Positions 62,411-64,000 of a DNA stretch of 64,000 nucleotides are shown here, piece after piece; position 1 is the first letter of the stretch; each line of letters starts with the position of its first letter. The notes under the pieces were generated by a model. That model saw only the letters and a program-made list of their open reading frames with translations. It had not been told where the DNA came from and made no database searches. Made by a program: the position numbers and the translations under genes. Origin of the DNA: Parerythrobacter_A sp963838735 (GTDB lineage Bacteria > Pseudomonadota > Alphaproteobacteria > Sphingomonadales > Sphingomonadaceae); the NCBI GenBank assembly GCA_963838735.1, contig CAWISG010000003.1:1-64000 (forward strand). The letters run 5' to 3'.

Positions 62411-64000
62411 ATGCAGAAGAATTACGGAAAATTCCTGAGCCTTGCCGCTTCCTCTTCATTGATCGCAGTCGCAGGTATGACGCTGGCAGCTGCCCCGGCT
62501 TCGGCGGAAGAATGCTTGCTCGATACCGATGATAGCAGCACCGCAACGGCGGCCGATACAACAGATGGTGCCACGTCGGACGACGATACGGCACTTGCAT
62601 GCGGCCAATCTGCATCCGCATCCGGAGTGGATGCACTTGCTCTTGGTACCGAGGCGACAGCGACAGGAAATTCCACTACAGCTCTCGGTGGCGAAAGTCA
62701 GGCGACTACTCCTGGATCGACAGCGCTCGGCTGGCAGGCGAACGCCAGCGGAGCTATGGGCACGGCTGTCGGTCACCAAACGACAGCCTCGGGCGATCAG
62801 AGTTTCGCGGGCGGCGAAGATGCCGTTGCCTCTGGCGATAACGCCATCGCTATCGGCAACACGGCGCTGGCAAGCGGCGGCGATGCCATTGCGATCGGCG
62901 GCAATCGCGATGACGCGACCGGGCGCGCGACACAGGCCACCGGCGCCTCCACCACTGCAGTTGGCGGCCAGGCGCTCGCCACTGCTACAGCCGCCACTGC
63001 GTTCGGCTGGCGTTCCGAAGCAACCGGTGAACGTTCGACCGCTCTTGGCCACCTTGCAACGGCACAGGGTCTGCGATCCATCGCCGTAGGTGAAAACGCA
63101 GACGCGCAGAGCGACAATGCCACTGCGATTGGCAATGAGTCGATAGCCGACGGAATCGACGCACTGGCCGTTGGCGACACGGCGGTTGCTACCGGCAATT
63201 CGACCACGGCGGTCGGCGGGGAAAGCGTCGCCACCGGGCCGGGCGCAACGGCGTTCGGCTGGCGTGCGGCGGCCGGTGCGGAGCGGGCAACAGCGCTGGG
63301 TCACCTGGCCACTGCGCAGGGTGTACGTTCGGTGGCAATCGGCGAGAATGCCGACGCCCAAACCGATTTTGCAACGGCTATTGGCAACGAGGCAATCGCT
63401 AACGGCATAGATGCGCTGGCGCTGGGCGATACGGCCATTGCGACCGGTAATTCGACGACCGCGCTTGGCGGCGAATCGATTGCGAGCACGCCGGGTGCCA
63501 CCGCGCTGGGTTGGCAGGCCGTCGCATCGGGTGCGATGGGCACGGCCGTCGGTCATCAGACCACGGCTTCGGGCGACCAGAGCTTCGCCGGTGCCGAGGA
63601 TGCAGTTGCATCGGGCAGCAACTCGGTTGCGATCGGCAATACAGCACAGGCGACCGGGGGCGACTCGATCGCAATCGGCGGTAACCGCGACGGTGCGACG
63701 GGGCGGGCAACCGTCGCCAGCGGACCCTCGACGACGGTGGTCGGCGGACAGGCGCTGGCGAATGGTCCCGGTGCAACGGCCTATGGCTGGCGTTCCGAAG
63801 CGACCGCCGAACGCGCGACGGCACTCGGCCACCTGGCCGTTGCCACCGGCGTTCGTTCTGTGTCGGTCGGCGAAGCTGCTGCGGCAACAGGAGACGGTGC
63901 GATTTCCATCGGCAACGAGTCCGTTGCGAGCGGCGTGAACGCCATCGCCATCGGTAATGGTGCAACGGCAACGAATGACGGGCAGGTCGTCTTGTCCGGC
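62411..64000 (+). CDS. YadA-type trimeric autotransporter adhesin, 3' end outside window
   Basis: ATG at 62411 opens a frame that runs without stop to the window end (530 codons). A signal peptide (MQKNYGKFLSLAASSSLIAV, then AGMTLAAAPASA) is followed by Asp/Ser/Thr-rich text and then head repeats of the YadA/Hep_Hag type, about 14 residues each, such as STALGWQANASGAMGTAVGH and AVASGDNAIAIGNTALASGG. These form a left-handed beta-roll in trimeric autotransporters that bind host or surface molecules. The stalk and membrane anchor must lie beyond 64000. An extended signal peptide is not seen. Confidence 0.9.
   Translation, partial: MQKNYGKFLSLAASSSLIAVAGMTLAAAPASAEECLLDTDDSSTATAADTTDGATSDDDTALACGQSASASGVDALALGTEATATGNSTTALGGESQATTPGSTALGWQANASGAMGTAVGHQTTASGDQSFAGGEDAVASGDNAIAIGNTALASGGDAIAIGGNRDDATGRATQATGASTTAVGGQALATATAATAFGWRSEATGERSTALGHLATAQGLRSIAVGENADAQSDNATAIGNESIADGIDALAVGDTAVATGNSTTAVGGESVATGPGATAFGWRAAAGAERATALGHLATAQGVRSVAIGENADAQTDFATAIGNEAIANGIDALALGDTAIATGNSTTALGGESIASTPGATALGWQAVASGAMGTAVGHQTTASGDQSFAGAEDAVASGSNSVAIGNTAQATGGDSIAIGGNRDGATGRATVASGPSTTVVGGQALANGPGATAYGWRSEATAERATALGHLAVATGVRSVSVGEAAAATGDGAISIGNESVASGVNAIAIGNGATATNDGQVVLSG
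62666..63193 (+). repeat. Adhesin super-repeat A1 (176 residues)
   Basis: This block begins GNSTTALGGESQATTPGSTA and ends before the next GNSTTA. It contains the GWQA segment, the GGNRDDATGRAT segment and the GWRSEAT-ERSTALGHLA segment. It is repeated almost fully at 63446. Confidence 0.8.
63194..63445 (+). repeat. Adhesin short super-repeat B (84 residues)
   Basis: It begins GNSTTAVGGESVATGPGATA and then joins straight to the GWR...ERATALGHLATAQGVRS part. Relative to A1 it lacks an internal 92 residues. Confidence 0.8.
63446..63973 (+). repeat. Adhesin super-repeat A2 (176 residues)
   Basis: This block has the same length and order as A1 (528 bp), begins GNSTTALGGESIASTPGATA and includes GNRDGATGRATVASGPSTT. 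It ends at IAIGNGATAT, after which the window closes. Confidence 0.8.

Noticed and set aside
62456..63832. A 458-codon minus-strand open frame across the adhesin
   Set aside because: It mirrors the repetitive plus-strand adhesin gene; its product is Arg/Cys-rich with no domain, while the plus strand encodes a signal peptide and clear head repeats.
62666..63973. Repeats resembling a CRISPR array
   Set aside because: The repeats are long, in frame and encode YadA head motifs; there are no short identical repeats with unique spacers.

Overview
This window looks like chromosomal DNA of an alphaproteobacterium of the order Sphingomonadales, most likely family Erythrobacteraceae (inferred from gene content and order; no search was run). 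Signs are the GC-rich sequence, frequent GTG/TTG starts, dense ATGA gene overlaps, the neighbourhood infA-maf-RNase-yacG, a TonB receptor of sphingomonad type, a short-form HisG, an aa3 cytochrome oxidase operon with DUF983 and SURF1, and many c-di-GMP proteins. It is mainly core genome. I see no prophage, insertion sequence or CRISPR array.

Layout. 1-2374: membrane PAS-GGDEF-EAL protein, frameshifted. 2399-7230 (minus): purQ, purS, an M16 peptidase, purC and tRNA-Phe. 7321-9335 (minus): yacG, an RNase E/G-like gene, maf and infA. 9557-16830 (plus): a TonB-dependent receptor with an unusual Cys-bearing insert, uvrC and a CHASE2-EAL protein. 16834-16982: a tiny transcription unit with an 11-codon ORF. 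17036-22260 (minus): tesB-type thioesterase, cupin-like protein, GNAT-like protein and the proton-pumping pyrophosphatase. 22409-25760 (minus): hisG-hisD-nusB-thiL, with hisD frameshifted. 25805-32885: mixed genes including DUF2332, amphi-Trp, hydrolase-pirin-bolA, a J-domain protein, an HxlR regulator, an MpaB/DUF2236 protein and CobS. 32987-41432: a class A penicillin-binding protein, two hotdog thioesterases, ruvX, DUF3089, and the chain pyrE-pdxJ-acpS-lepB-AI-2E transporter. 41697-48123: cytochrome c oxidase operon ctaC-ctaD-ctaB-(40-aa protein)-ctaG-ctaE-DUF983-surf1. 48176-52918: thrC (frameshifted), a methyltransferase, folB, a Rossmann-like protein and moaA-moaD-moaE. 52931-54612: FNR box, small membrane protein, FNR-type regulator and lipoprotein. 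54834-55609: rplU-rpmA. 55759-62095: GNAT, TetR, ygfZ, pyrC, rarD, lipoprotein and astD. 62411-64000: the 5' part of a YadA-type trimeric autotransporter, open at the window end.

How the genes work together. The window holds several anabolic blocks: purines (purC/S/Q), pyrimidines (pyrE, pyrC), histidine, threonine, and cofactors (thiL, pdxJ, folB, moaA/D/E). It also holds a nearly complete aa3 oxidase plus assembly set. Oxygen sensing is visible as a 4Fe-4S FNR-type regulator next to a perfect FNR box. Three genes (1-2374, hisD, thrC) carry apparent single-base frameshifts in otherwise intact reading frames. That pattern fits residual sequencing errors better than true gene decay, but raw reads would be needed to tell.

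The most interesting less-described items are: the 11-codon ORF whose Shine-Dalgarno sequence lies in a perfect hairpin; a pair of 12-bp palindromes exactly 40 bp apart upstream of the amphi-Trp gene; the Cys-repeat insert in the TonB receptor; and the 176/84/176-residue super-repeats of the adhesin.
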